Assembly (NCBI GenBank): GCA_963555705.1 | Contig: OY743189.1 | Span: 7,147,501-7,211,500, forward strand | DNA from: Ligustrum vulgare | Taxonomy: Eukaryota; Streptophyta; Magnoliopsida; Lamiales; Oleaceae | Length of the DNA stretch: 64,000 nucleotides | Direction of reading: 5' to 3' | Part shown: one piece after another, positions 22,471-33,619 of the stretch | How positions within the stretch are numbered: position 1 is the first letter of the stretch | Layout: every line of letters starts with the position of its first letter | The notes under the pieces: generated by a model | Seen by the model: the letters and a program-made list of their open reading frames with translations, nothing else | What the model was told of the DNA's origin: nothing | Database searches by the model: none | Translations under genes and position numbers: made by a program

Positions 22471-24795
22471 TGTAGCGACCGAGAAATTTCTGAATTTATT
22501 ATAAATAAATATTTTATTTACTAAAAACCGTGTCGCTATAATTTAACCCATTATTTAAAATTCGCGTACGTCGTTTAGCCAAGTTATAAATTTTGAGCCG
22601 AAAATAATAAATTTCAGTCCAAATTGATTTTACGTCCAATAAATGCAAAATCTATTTTTAAAATCCAATTTCATTTTTTTTATTATTTATTTATTCAAAT
22701 TAAATCACCAGATAATTTTATTTCAAATTTGAGTTTATCATTATAATTACACTTCAAATTTTAAACTCATCACTTATCTCTACAAATCATGATCACCATC
22801 CTATCCAACTTGCAAACAACCAAGTCTATCACGAGAATTTATCTACAGTTACAATTTGAAATCCAAACTAAAGATTTTCTGCCCAACTATTTTAATCCCC
22901 ATTCCAAGATCATAATTCTTCACGTCACCACCCCTGAGTTCAGGTATCCTCATCGATAATTTCTGTTTCTTCACCATGATCATCATCCACGAACAACACT
23001 GTCACCACCGTTTGCAGCAACCGAATCCAAGCCACTGCCATTATTCCACCAGAGAACGCCACCACAGCCTGCAACCAAACATCAATTTCCCAGCAACCAC
23101 GATCCACCCTCGACACACCCTACCAATCTGCAAACCACAGAACCCAATCAACAGAATTCAACATCTCAATCCACCACTGCCCTGCCACCGCCACGGCCAA
23201 ACCTCCAAAATTTCCACACCGCAGTCGAACCCAAATCCGACCACTGCCCATCTCCAAAAATCCAAGTTTAGCCCAAAAAAAATAAATCAAATCAAAACCC
23301 AAGAAGATCAAGAAGTAAACCCATCCCTTACCTTCACCGCCGCAATGGCGGAGCCACCGCCGAAAAATCATGAACCCAGCCTCGGTTCTTCGCACCAAAA
23401 CAACCCAAAACTCAAACTAGAGGCACAAACATACAAACCCACGATCCCAGCAGCCCATTACATACCTCAATCATAAATTTTTCGTCGGAGAACCCTCGAG
23501 CATCGCCTCGGTCTCCCTCGGATTCGCACCAAAAAATCAGCCAAAACTCCATTTTGATGACACACCCAGGTTCCCCCACTCCCGCTGCTCGCGCCGACGA
23601 TATTAACGCCGGCCTTGCCGCCGTCGATCGATCGTGGGGAGGGCGTCCGCCCTCCCATTTCTCTTCTTCTCTCTCTGTCGTAACCTATAGAGAGAGAAGA
23701 GAGAGTGTGTGTATATATTTTTATAGAATCTTGTTTTTTTCAAAAATTTGCTTTTAGGTCCTTATAATTATCGTTTTAATTGTTTCAGTCCCTAAAATGT
23801 TTTAAGTGTTTAGAGTTCGGCCTTAAGTTCCAAACTCTTTATTTCAGTCCCTGATTATTTTAAGCAACGTTTTAAATGAGTCCTCTAATTTTGGAAAAAC
23901 TCTATTTTAGTCCCCAGATTTTAAAATCATTCATTTCCAACTTTAGATTTATTTCAAAACTTAAATTTTATTTCAAACTTTAAATTTCGAGAGACTAAAT
24001 AAAATTTTATTTTATTTTGGTTAGACGAGACGTACAGAGATCTAGTGAACTAAAATACATTTTCCCGCTCAACCACACTCGTAGAGAATTGAGGTAGAAT
24101 CGCCCCCATTAATTTGTTTACATTTTAATTGCACGTTATATGCTTCATGTGACTTAGGTGCATTATATGCATAAGACGAGACAAGAATTTATATTTCTTA
24201 TGAAATATTTGATGTTACGAGCATGCCATAAATTATATGCATTTTTAAATGCATGAGACGAGACGAGATTATGATTTTGTTATGCTTTGACATAACTTAT
24301 GTGCATTTATTGCATGAGACGAGACTACCCACACCCTATGTTACGAAAGCCTATTATTATGATGAAGTTGTCACTATATGATTGCATATTTATGTGTTCA
24401 ATTTTTATGTAAATTTATTAATCGGCGATGAGTCTACTGAGTATTTCTTTTTGAAATGCTCACCCCTTTTTAACAACAATTACAGATATCGGAGATGGAG
24501 GCGAATGATGGGCAGGATGTGACATTAATATTTGAATAATTAGATTTCATTATTATTTCAATTGAATAATTACATTTTGAGAAATGTTGAGATTTTGAAC
24601 AGTTTGCTTTATTTGGAAATGTTTTAGCAAATATTATTTCCGTAAATTGGTGAATATTTAAAGTTTTTCAATTTTTGAATTTATTTAAATAAATCTTGCC
24701 AATTAAAAATTTTATATTCTTCTGCTTAATATTATTTTAAAATTAGACGAGACGATGACGTGACGAGTCGGGTGATTAGAACCCGGGGCGTCACA
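22471..24795 (+). mobile_element. 3' LTR of chromovirus copy B (2.33 kb)
   Basis: Begins TGTAGCGACC after the tract TTTTAAGGTGGTAAGG and ends GGGGCGTCACA. It has the family layout: C-rich middle (22.97-23.6 kb, source of a spurious 166-codon frame), short GA tract, 'TTTTAGTCC' phrases, and the CTACTGAGTATTTC...GAAATGCTCACC block near 24430-24465. The 5' LTR of this copy is missing. Confidence 0.9.
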
Positions 24796-25587
24796 ATTTT
24801 TTAGCCGGTTGATGTAGGGAAAATTATTTTTCCGTCAACCAAAAAAAGTCAAGAAGTTCTTGCCAAATAAATTAGAAAAAACTAACTCTTACTTTATGTT
24901 AAAAAAAAAATATCAGTATTCTTTTAATTTTGAATTACATAACAAATCGGTATAATTATTTGATCTGGTTATATCGTTTTGACTATACAATTTTTGATAG
25001 ATTAATACTTGAATGTGATTTTTTCATTCAATATTAATGAATGACATTTATACCACTTAAGATTTTTTAAGTTCCGTCCCAATAAAACAAAAAAGACCTA
25101 ACATGGATTGAGTTATCTCTATATCACATGCTCAATGGAAAATTCCAGATAAATCAACTTTACCTCAAAGCCTACCTCATTTTTTTAAAAAAATTAGAGA
25201 TCTGGGTTGGGAAAAACCATTCCAGCCCCACTTAGATCGGGTCAGTGTCTTCTTGCCTCGAATCCGCCCCACTGCCTCATTTATGCGGGGTCGTTTTAGC
25301 CCCTAATGGGGCGGGGCTCCCGCATGTCTGGATTTTCACAGTTCGTTTTTCCATCCCTACTGATATCATAAAATATTAGGAAAATCAATAATTGTTTTAT
25401 AAAATATTTCTGATAAGTCACGAAATATATTTAAAAAATATATTTTTCTCTTTATATAAATTAATTGGTGGTTTTAATAAGAATTTAAGTGAGTTTAAAA
25501 TTAAAAAGTTTCACATTCACCCTACTTTTTTTTTTTAAAAAAAAAAAATATAATTTTATCGATAACTAAAATATGGAGGAATGATCT

Positions 25588-25688
25588 ATTGCTCACCAGG
25601 GGGCAATATAAGAACTGTCCACAACCAATAGTGGGCTGTTAAGTGTGCAATGGGAACACTTGACAGCCCATCATTGGTGGTGAGCAAT
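25588..25688. repeat. Hairpin-forming short element (MITE-like)
   Basis: Outer arms ATTGCTCACC (25588-25597) and GGTGAGCAAT (25679-25688) are perfect complements. Inner arms 25625-25646 and 25656-25677 pair with about three mismatches across a 9-nt loop. This nested foldback is typical of a miniature inverted-repeat element. No clear target duplication was identified. Confidence 0.65.
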
Positions 25689-26154
25689 TCTCCATAGTGG
25701 GCAACATATCAAAATTCATAAAACATAATTGTTTGAATTAAAAATAGAAAAAAATTATTAAAAGTATAAACATGTTTTTTGAATTGTTAAAATAGTGTGT
25801 TTATAAATGAAATAATATTGCTCACCAAAGGGCTAAAAGATAATTTGTTTGAATTAAAAATAGAAAAAAAACTTTTAAATATGTAAACGCACTCTTTGAA
25901 TTGTTCAATAAATCACGTGAAATGAAATTTGATGAGCCAATATTCTAAATAAATTAAAAAGTAACGAATTAATATTAATTAAATAACCAATTTCAATTTA
26001 GTTAACGTGGATAAATTAATGTTTTTGAAATAAGAATTAAAATAAATGTGAAATAAGTTTCAATAAACGAAGTTAGGATATTATTGATAAAAAGAAGAGA
26101 ATGTGAGGATAAAATGGGAACTAAAAGATTATCACTCATCAACACTTTTAATAA

Positions 26155-26205
26155 ATATAATATAATATAATATAATAAATAATAATAATAATATAAAATT
26201 AAATA

Positions 26206-26241
<36 letters not shown>

Positions 26242-26291
26242 TAATAATAATAATAATAATAATGTGTTATTATTATTATTATTATTATTAT
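26155..26291. repeat. (ATA)n / (AAT)n-(ATT)n microsatellite forming a hairpin
   Basis: Runs of ATA and AAT change at about 26265 (GTGTT) into ATT repeats, so the two halves are complementary and can fold back over roughly 25 bp each side. Confidence 0.95.
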
Positions 26292-26499
26292 AAATGTAGA
26301 TATTCATTTCATACATTTGTCTTCATATATATAGTAACAATATAGTCGTCACATATATCCGCACCGCCTATTTTTACTTTCTATTTTAGGATTTTTCTTA
26401 ATTTTATCAATTTATTTTAATATGTGAATTTGGAGAGTTCAATTAATGCAACATGTAATAAATGATTTGTGGATTTGTTAAAAAAATCTATAAAAAGTC

Positions 26500-27201
26500 A
26501 AAATATAGATTATTTTTTTTCTTTTGATTATTATTGCATTATTTGAAGTCAAAAAATTTGCAGTATTTGTGTCAAATCCAAGATTTTAACTAGAAGTTTA
26601 ATACATGCTAATAAATGAGAGAAAATTCGAAACACATCATTCGTAAAATCGTCTCAAATACCAAAGGTAAAAGTTCTAACTATACTTTTTACATTTTTTA
26701 ATATCCAATATTTTAAATTTATCACACTTAAGTCCTAAAATGATAGATTTCCTTTCTTACCTAAATTCAATTTGACCTAAATAATTAATTTTGAATTTCT
26801 TTTTTATCACATTGGAAGAAATAATAGATATCCGATCTTAATTTCTAAGTAAATTCAATTATTCTTTTAATTTCTACAACTTTAAATTTCGAAAAAATCG
26901 TTGGTTTAATTTGTAAAATATATATTATAGAGTTTCACAATTAGTTCATTGATTTCTATCAAAAATAAAAATAGAAGCTATTAGCAAACTCATTCTATTT
27001 AAAAATAGAATATGATCAACACATTTATTTAACATGCACCAAAATAACTTTTTTTGGTAACATGATCCTTCGACTACTCAGTGAAAAATAAAAGTCACGT
27101 AGCATTGGAGACCATTGAATAAGAGTATGCTTGATAGAGACTACATACTAAAATAATTTTAAATGTGTGGTTGAAAGTGAAGGAAAGTGGTATAAAGTAC
27201 A
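26500..27201 (-). repeat. Dispersed repeat copy, inverted relative to about 58480-59270
   Basis: The reverse complement matches 58480-59270 along most of its length. Shared phrases include ACCACTTTCCTTCATTTTCA, TTGAGTAGTCAAA / TCGACTACTCAGTG in complement, and ATTTATTTAGCATGCAC. A third partial copy is at 57480-57640. No coding capacity. The foldback element at 27211 sits at its right edge. Confidence 0.75.
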
Positions 27202-28055
27202 CAAAATGGAGAGTTAATTGTTTCACTGGCCACCGAACTTTATATAATGTCACAGATTAGCCACTCAACTTCAATATGCTTTCAAGTGACCACTGAACTT
27301 TGAATTGTCTCACCCCGTTGGCCACCGAACTTTATATTGTGTCCCGACTTAACCACTCAACTTCAATAAGCTTCCAAGTGGCCATCGAACTTTGTATTCT
27401 ATCACGAATTACCTACTCAACTTTAATATGCTTTCAACTGGCCACTGAAGTTTCAAAATTTTAGTTTTGAAGATGCGTGTTCAAGTTTAATTTCGAGGTA
27501 CGAAACGAGGTCAAGACGTCAAGTTCTTGATACCATTTCGAAGTATTCACAACATACTTTTGCGTACAATTTACCACACAAGAAATGGTTAGCCGAGGAG
27601 GAAATTATGACTTGACAAAGTAAGCCACTTTATCAAAAGTTTAAAAAAAAAAAAAAGTTTTAAGTTGTTTATTTTGACAAGCCATAACTTTCTCCTCAAT
27701 TAACCATTTATTGTGTGGTAAATAGTACGCAAAAGTATGCTGTGAGTACTTCGAAATGATACTAAGAACTTGATGTTTCGACCTCGTTTGATACCTGAAA
27801 ATTAAATTTGATCATATCTCTCCAAAATTAGAATTTGAAACTTCAGTGACGAGTTGAAAGCATATTAAAATTGAGTAGGTAATTCGTGACAACATACAAA
27901 GTTTTGTGGCCACTTGGAAGTATATTGAAGTTGTGGCTAAATCGTGACAACATGTAAAGTTCGGTAGGCACTTAAAGGCGTATTGAAGTTGGGTGATTAA
28001 ACCGGGATAATATATAAAACTCGGTGGCCATTGGAACAATTAACGCCAAAATGGA
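27202..28055. mobile_element. Foldback DNA transposon with 9-bp target duplication (Mutator-like)
   Basis: The element is 27211-28046 (836 bp). Two arms of about 415 bp are reverse complements around an A/T loop near 27645-27660. The ends are GAGTTAATTGTTTCACTGGC and, in complement, GCGTTAATTGTTCCAATGGC. CAAAATGGA flanks both sides (27202-27210 and 28047-28055); 9 bp is characteristic of Mutator-like elements. Each arm contains several copies of a unit with 'GGCCACCGAACTTT' and 'CACTCAACTTCAATA'. There is no transposase, so it is non-autonomous. The same CAAAATGGA word occurs again near 28066, which makes the duplication slightly ambiguous. Confidence 0.85.
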
Positions 28056-28388
28056 TCTACGCACACAAAATGGATTGAATGACAACCTCCTCGTGGAGGT
28101 TCACCGTTTCTTGTATTTTTTAGCATTATTCATAAATTCATGTAAACAAATTACGAACACCCCCAGTTAAATAGAAAGAGGAAAGGAGTTCCATGATTCT
28201 ATTTCCGTGTCTTCTCCGTTGGAGCATAATTTTTCTTGGAAAAAGCCAAAATTCTGTCGCCTTTTCAGTTTCCAACGGAGAAGAAAAAATCAAAGCATCT
28301 TCTATTGATATTATTACAGTCATCTACAGATCCGATTTCTGTTAATCCGCTCACAATCCTGCAAATTATAAACTCATAGCTTTCAGGG
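28056..28388 (+). promoter_or_regulatory. Promoter / 5' untranslated exon region of the LSD1-like gene
   Basis: Upstream of the first inferred donor (GGG|GTAAGT at 28389). It contains a perfect 14-bp inverted repeat (TCTTCTCCGTTGGA at 28210-28223 and its complement at 28271-28284). The transcription start is not determinable. The exon is inferred from the consensus donor and from the acceptor at 29074-29075 just before the start codon. Confidence 0.5.
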
Positions 28389-28516
28389 GTAAGTGGTATG
28401 CGATTATTCTTTATTCGGAATTGCAGTGCTTAGGGATTATTATTTTTTCATCTGTCAAATAATGTTTAAGATGCCCATATAATCACACCGTTTAGCTACC
28501 TTTTTTATTATTTCAC

Positions 28517-28765
28517 CCTCCGTCCCACAACAAAGATAGGCATGTTTTCATTTTTACACTGATTAAAAAATGGTTGTTAATATAATTGAAATAATTAATT
28601 TATCTATACTTTTTCAAATATATCATTAAGTTAATTTTAAAAACTACGTGCCATTAAATTGACATTGGAATTAACTATTAAGGTACATTAACTAGGGTAT
28701 ATGAGGAAATGAAAAATTAAATACATGTTCATTATAGTAAGTGACCTATCTTTGTGGAACGGACG
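28517..28765. mobile_element. Stowaway-like MITE in the first intron of the LSD1-like gene
   Basis: The left end CCTCCGTCCCACAACAAAG and the complement of the right end, CGTCCGTTCCACAAAG, are inverted repeats. CTCC(G/C)TCC is the hallmark of Stowaway-type Tc1/mariner miniatures. Length is about 250 bp, interior AT-rich. The expected TA duplication is not clear-cut at the ends. Confidence 0.65.
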
Positions 28766-29077
28766 AAAACAGTATACAAGCCCATCTTTGGACGAGGTAG
28801 TATTAAAAATGAACCCAGATGCTCTTAATGGGTCAAAGTAGTAAAAAGTTAATTTTTTTTTTCTTTTATTTTTTACAGAATTGTACAAATATAATTTATT
28901 TCGGTGGAGGATTTAAGAGGTTTGTTTTATGTTTGATTACATGGTCTATCTGCCCTATTTTTCTGGCCCTGTGAAATTTTTGAATGTAGAAATTTGAAGG
29001 GAATCAATAGGATAAGAATAGGAAGTTTCAGTTTTCCTAATGATCTTTCTTTTGTTTTAATTTGTTGGTTTGCAGAT

Positions 29078-31663
29078 ATGCAAAGCCAAGTGGTGTGCAG
29101 TGGGTGTAGGACTGTCCTCCTCTATCCCAGAGGAGCTTCAAATGTTTGCTGTGCAGTTTGTAATGCAGTTACTGCTGTTCCACCACATGGTATTATCCAC
29201 TTCTCTTTTTCAGATGTGCTATTTTACATCTGAAAGTTAAGAATATTCCGAACAATCACAATTATTGTTTTCTGTTGTCAGTCAATGCATGAAAGGATAA
29301 GGGAAGGGGTTAAGTAAGAAATAAATACAGATAAAAGGATGTTTGAGAATTATGTTTGGTTCTTTTAAATTTCAGTGTTGCAGATTTGGTTTGCTACAGT
29401 TTTTCTATCTTGGTTTATATCACATATTGATTGTTTGTCACCCATTTATGTGAAGTTGAATTTTTTTAAGAAGATTTAGGTGGAGAATCTCCCTGCAGGC
29501 CTGGTATGTTCTTCTAGGCTAACTGATGCTGTTTCTTTCTTTATACATCTATTTATAGTCTAGATGTACATTGTTTGCGGAGCTGTACATCTTTATTCAT
29601 CTTGTTTGATTTCATGCCATCATATTTTGCACATTTTTTGCTGAATTTTATTCTTATCATATATTTTCTTCCATTTCCAGTCAAAATCAAGCCAGTGTGT
29701 TTGAAGTTTGTCATAGTGCTTTTAGGCCTTATTATTCCATATTGCTTCCCCTTTTTCTTTACTTTCACTGATGCAGCCAACAATTTCTGCTTGCATTAAA
29801 GTATGTTTTCATGATCCAAAATTATCCATCCTCATTGCTACTACAGAACTATGAGGTAAATCATGTTTCTGTTTGCAGCATCGACGTATGAAGCTTTTTT
29901 CACTTGCTTGATTTTTCGTACGGGAGAGATTATTTCAAGAGAAAATGATTTTTTTTTGGGAAGATTTGTGGTAAAAAGTTAGGAATAGTTATGAGTCCAA
30001 GTGCAAAATTATTTTATTAGAAGAATGTATGATTGAAAATGAGTTTGGAGGGGAAAAAAATGTTTTTCAAATTAGCTGGCTAGACAAACCCTGAATAAAT
30101 CAACAGGTCAAGGAGATTGGAGTCTGAGTTGTTTTGCCAATATTTACACGAGTTTGTGATCAAATGTGCTGATTGCTATAGGAATAACTAAGAATGAGAA
30201 CTTTTGAGAGTGTAAAGGCTTAATCTATCATGTATGCTGGTAGTTATATTTTCTTGGAGGTGGACATTGATTTCTGAGCTAGAACATATTTGATACCTTT
30301 GTGTCTGTTTGATTTCCATTAAAAATAATTCATGTTTCTTTATTACTCAATTTTAACTTCACATTTAAACAATAAAATATTCTACATATAAATCCAAAAC
30401 TTTTCTTTCATTTTAAACCATAAAATAGCCTATCATTCACTGTTCAATTTTTTTTTTTTGAAATAATGTCAATCACACAGAGGCTTTTGTTCCTTTTTCT
30501 GGTCATCGGCATATTTCCCTGAAGTTTTATAACAAAATTTCTGAAGTTTTATAACAAATTTTAGGAATGGAAATGGCTCAGCTGATATGTGGAGGTTGTC
30601 ATACTTTACTTATGCATGCACGAGGGGCTACCACTGTCAGATGCTCCTGTTGTCAAACAGTGAACCTTGTGCCTGGTACTAAAGTCTGGAGAGTGTATTA
30701 ATACATATGCTCAATCTATGCATCTTGTTAATCTTTTCGACTTTCAGAATTGTATTGATATGCTCTTTAAAAAGTTCATGAAAGTATTACGGACGTTTTA
30801 TACTTGGATTTTTGTTGTCTTGAGTGACTTCAGTTATTCTTTTATCTTCAACTCATCAACGTTCTACCACTGAATGATGGATGTGCAGCACCTAATCACG
30901 TTGCTCATGTAAACTGTGGAAACTGTCAAACCATGTTGATGTATCCAGCTGGAGCTGCATCAATTAAATGTGCAATTTGTCAGTTCATCACAACTGTCAA
31001 TGTTAGTACCCGGGCATTTACTTTATTCAATAATAGCCTTGCTCATAAGAATGCTAGAAAGAAAGTCCTTTTGGCTTATATCAGTTATTTTGTTCTCCTT
31101 TTCTGGAGGCTCATCTTTTAATGCTTCCGTCAATTTATCTGTGTATTTGTGTCATTGTGTATGTTTACATCCTTTTGTGTACCTATTGAGGTGCCAAATG
31201 CTGCAAATTACGTAAAATGTTAGAGTCTAACTTGTTTCTTCTTTTGCAGATGGGTGAATCAAGTGTTCCCATTCCTGTGCAAAGACCATATGGAAACTCT
31301 ACATCTGCATCAATACCGTCTACCTTGCAGGTGAGTTGGTCAATTTGTATCATATAGACACTGCAATTGCTATTATCTGATGTGGCATTCAATGATTTGA
31401 ACTGCTCTATCTGATGCAGGCTGCATCCCATGCTCAAAATCAAACAGTTGTCGTTCAGAATCCTAGTTCGGTTGATGAAAGTGGCAAGTTGGTGAGTTAC
31501 TTCACATCTCCCACTAATTTTTTTCCTATATGTATTTCTGTATGTGTGTATGTATGTATGTTACTGTGACTTTGTTGTATTTTAAAACTCAGAAGATGAT
31601 TTAGGCTCTGATGTAGTTGTAATTTGTCAGGTGAGCAACTTTGTTGTCGGCGTTACAACATAA
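29078..31663 (+). CDS. LSD1: LSD1/LOL-type zinc-finger protein (three zf-LSD1 domains), intact
   Basis: Coding exons are 29078-29189, 30565-30675, 30889-31001, 31250-31330, 31420-31491 and 31631-31663, all with GT/AG introns, giving 173 residues. Three LSD1-type fingers of form CxxC...CxxC occupy about residues 7-28 ([12 protein letters not shown]), 46-67 ([12 protein letters not shown]) and 84-105 ([12 protein letters not shown]). A Ser/Thr/Pro/Gln-rich tail follows, ending in [17 protein letters not shown], the conserved C-terminus of Arabidopsis LSD1 and its closest relatives. The MQSQ start directly after the acceptor at 29074-29075 matches the family. In Arabidopsis LSD1 is a negative regulator of superoxide-triggered cell death that scaffolds transcription factors, metacaspase and catalase; the same role is inferred here. 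Finger 1 resembles LOL1, the tail resembles LSD1, so the exact orthologue is uncertain. It is the only intact gene in the window. Confidence 0.93.
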
Positions 31664-31704
31664 GAATATTATCCGAATGTATTGCATTCAGTACACTACT
31701 TGGG

Positions 31705-31710
31705 AATAAA
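31705..31710 (+). terminator. Polyadenylation signal AATAAA of the LSD1-like gene
   Basis: A canonical AATAAA lies 42 bases after the stop codon. Plant signals are loose, so this is a candidate. Confidence 0.45.
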
Positions 31711-32099
31711 TAGCTATTTCAAAAACTGGCTTCGACCCGGTATATAGAGATATCTTGAATTGTGCATATTATTGGCAAAGATAAGTATTGAAGTACAAAA
31801 TTTCTGGTTGTAAAATTTTAGAGAGACTCGACTTTTTTATTTATTTATTATTATTTTTGTACTACAAGAGTAAAAACAAGTGGAAGTGTTGATATTTTAG
31901 TTATTTGTAGTGTAATGCTACTGAATAATTGTGTTTGCTATGTAACAGTGTTTGTGAAAAATTGTCAAGAACATTACTAGAGATTGCAATGCTATAGTTC
32001 AATTCACCATAATGCAGTGTAAATTCACAATCCAGATCAATGTAGCCATCAAGAAACAGAGGACCCTATAACTCTCAATCTTCCCTTTACATGTTCTAA
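31711..32099. other. Spacer between the LSD1-like gene and the FLA pseudogene
   Basis: About 390 bp of AT-rich DNA, presumably including the 3' untranslated end of the LSD1-like transcript. No further feature seen. Confidence 0.6.
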
Positions 32100-32969
32100 C
32101 TATGACTATCAAACAAATCAATTAAATGATTCTTGGATGCAAAGACAGCACGAACAACCAAAATAAGTACGACGAACACATTGCACAAGCGTGCCACGCT
32201 AAAACTCACGTAAATAATAGTTTCTTCCGCAGGCATCTCGTCATTTGGTGATGGTGGCACAATGATAGTTCCTTCCACGGGTTTTGTGTCATTTGGGGAT
32301 GGCGTTGATGCCGCTGTCGTGTCTGGCGGCGGTGGTAGTGAGAAGAGGCCGTTGTCATTGCCGCCAACCATAGACATTGTAATCAAGAACTTCGTTGATT
32401 CCATGCACTGAAAAAGCAACGTTAACAAGAATATCTGGATGGGTGACGAGAGAGTTATCGAGGGTGATATGGAATCGCGAATTGTTGGTAATGATAATGT
32501 ACTTGGTAGGGAAAGCGTGGGGAGGCGTGTGAGGATGGGGAGCTGTTGTAGATCAGAGAAAGAGAGGCGCTATTGGACAATGTGGTAAGGCACAATAAAA
32601 GAGTCCAAGTTCATTCTGGCGGAGTTAGCGGTTGGGAACCGGGAGATGGCATCGTTGCTCGGAACGAAGAGGGTGGCGGTGAGCGGCAGAGACGATGGGT
32701 TTGTGGAGGAGAGCAAATTGATCCATCCCGCAAAATCTCCAGCCCCTATTAGGGTGTCGATTATGTTGTTCAGCTATTGTTTTTTGATATCCGCCGGCGG
32801 CCGCGGAGAAAATCTGGTGGGTGGAAAACGTCGGTTGGTATGGTAGTGAGATTGAGGATGGAAAATGCGTCCGAGGAGGTGGTTTTGCTGCGGAGATGAG
32901 GTGGTGCCCTGTGGTTGCGCCCATGATTGCCACCAGGAGAACTAGGCAAAGATAGAAGGAATTTTCCAT
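32100..32969 (-). pseudogene. Fasciclin-like arabinogalactan protein (FLA) pseudogene
   Basis: Read on the - strand from ATG at 32969. A signal-peptide-like start (MENSFYLCLVLLVAIMG) is followed by a FAS1 domain in two other frames: IIDTLIGAGDFAGWINLL, LPLTATLFVPSNDAISRFP and ARMNLDSFIVPYHIV, then FHITLDNSLVTHPDILVNVA and FSVHGINEVLDYNVYG. A Pro/Thr/Ser-rich arabinogalactan-like stretch (LPPPPDTTAASTPSPND) and a hydrophobic end finish it. Defects: frameshift near 32775, TAG at 32570-32572, and frameshifts near 32510 and 32355. Working FLAs are secreted cell-wall adhesion proteins; the single-FAS1 layout resembles the FLA19-21 group. The gene is convergent with the LSD1-like gene. The defects could partly be sequencing errors, but several independent ones make a pseudogene likely. 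Confidence 0.8.
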
Positions 32970-33619
32970 CAATTTCTTGGTGAATTTTGATCAAGATACA
33001 GATTCTAAGGTAGTGAATCTTAATATATTTTGTTGAACTGTGCCCGTGTGTTGTGATGGGTTGAGCTTTGGGCAGGAAAATTAAAGAACTTCGTTTCTTG
33101 AATTCTGAATTTACTCCAAACTTTCATATGCTTAATTTTTTGGTGCCTATTAGCAACTTGGTCTGCAGTATTTGAGGAAGAGCATTTTAATCCTCAATCT
33201 TGTATTCTTGTTGCACAAACTAGTGCGAATGAATTAACTTATCATCCCCCGGAATAAACCCAGGCTCGCCTTCATGCCAATACATAGCGAGGTCACAAGC
33301 AAATAGGCTACGATCATGAAAGAGTCCTAGCTTAACATAGAATGATAGACTATTGTGTAATGATTGTTACGTGACATCTCACATACCCACTTTCATTTCA
33401 TTACATATAATTCAAAATCATCCCGTCTCATGGTAAGATAAAACATGATTCTTATCTTGAACCTTGTTTCTATGCTTTCTGACTTGATCGATGGAGAGGA
33501 AAGCCTCTCCACTCGAAGGTGACTGAATTTACTAACCCAATTCTATTTTGAAGAGATAGATATTTCTAACTGAAAGATTTAATAAGATTCCGAGATCAAC
33601 ACGCCTCACCATCCAATCT
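32970..33619. other. Intergenic DNA, no feature seen
   Basis: About 650 bp without a credible open frame. The first part may hold the former promoter of the FLA pseudogene. Confidence 0.5.

Larger units (their letters stand above)
24796..26500. other. Intergenic AT-rich DNA with a hairpin and microsatellite
   Basis: No gene seen. It contains a GC-rich scrap at about 25230-25350 (CCGCCCC / GGGGCGGGGC phrases), the hairpin at 25588-25688 and the ATA/ATT microsatellite listed separately. Confidence 0.6.

Noticed and set aside
22976..23476. A 166-codon His/Pro/Gln-rich frame.
   Set aside because: Same position and composition as the C-rich part of the other LTRs; low-complexity by-product.
29575..29799. 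A hydrophobic 74-codon frame and its antisense partner.
   Set aside because: It lies within intron 29190-30564 of the LSD1-like gene, is AT-rich and has no family resemblance.
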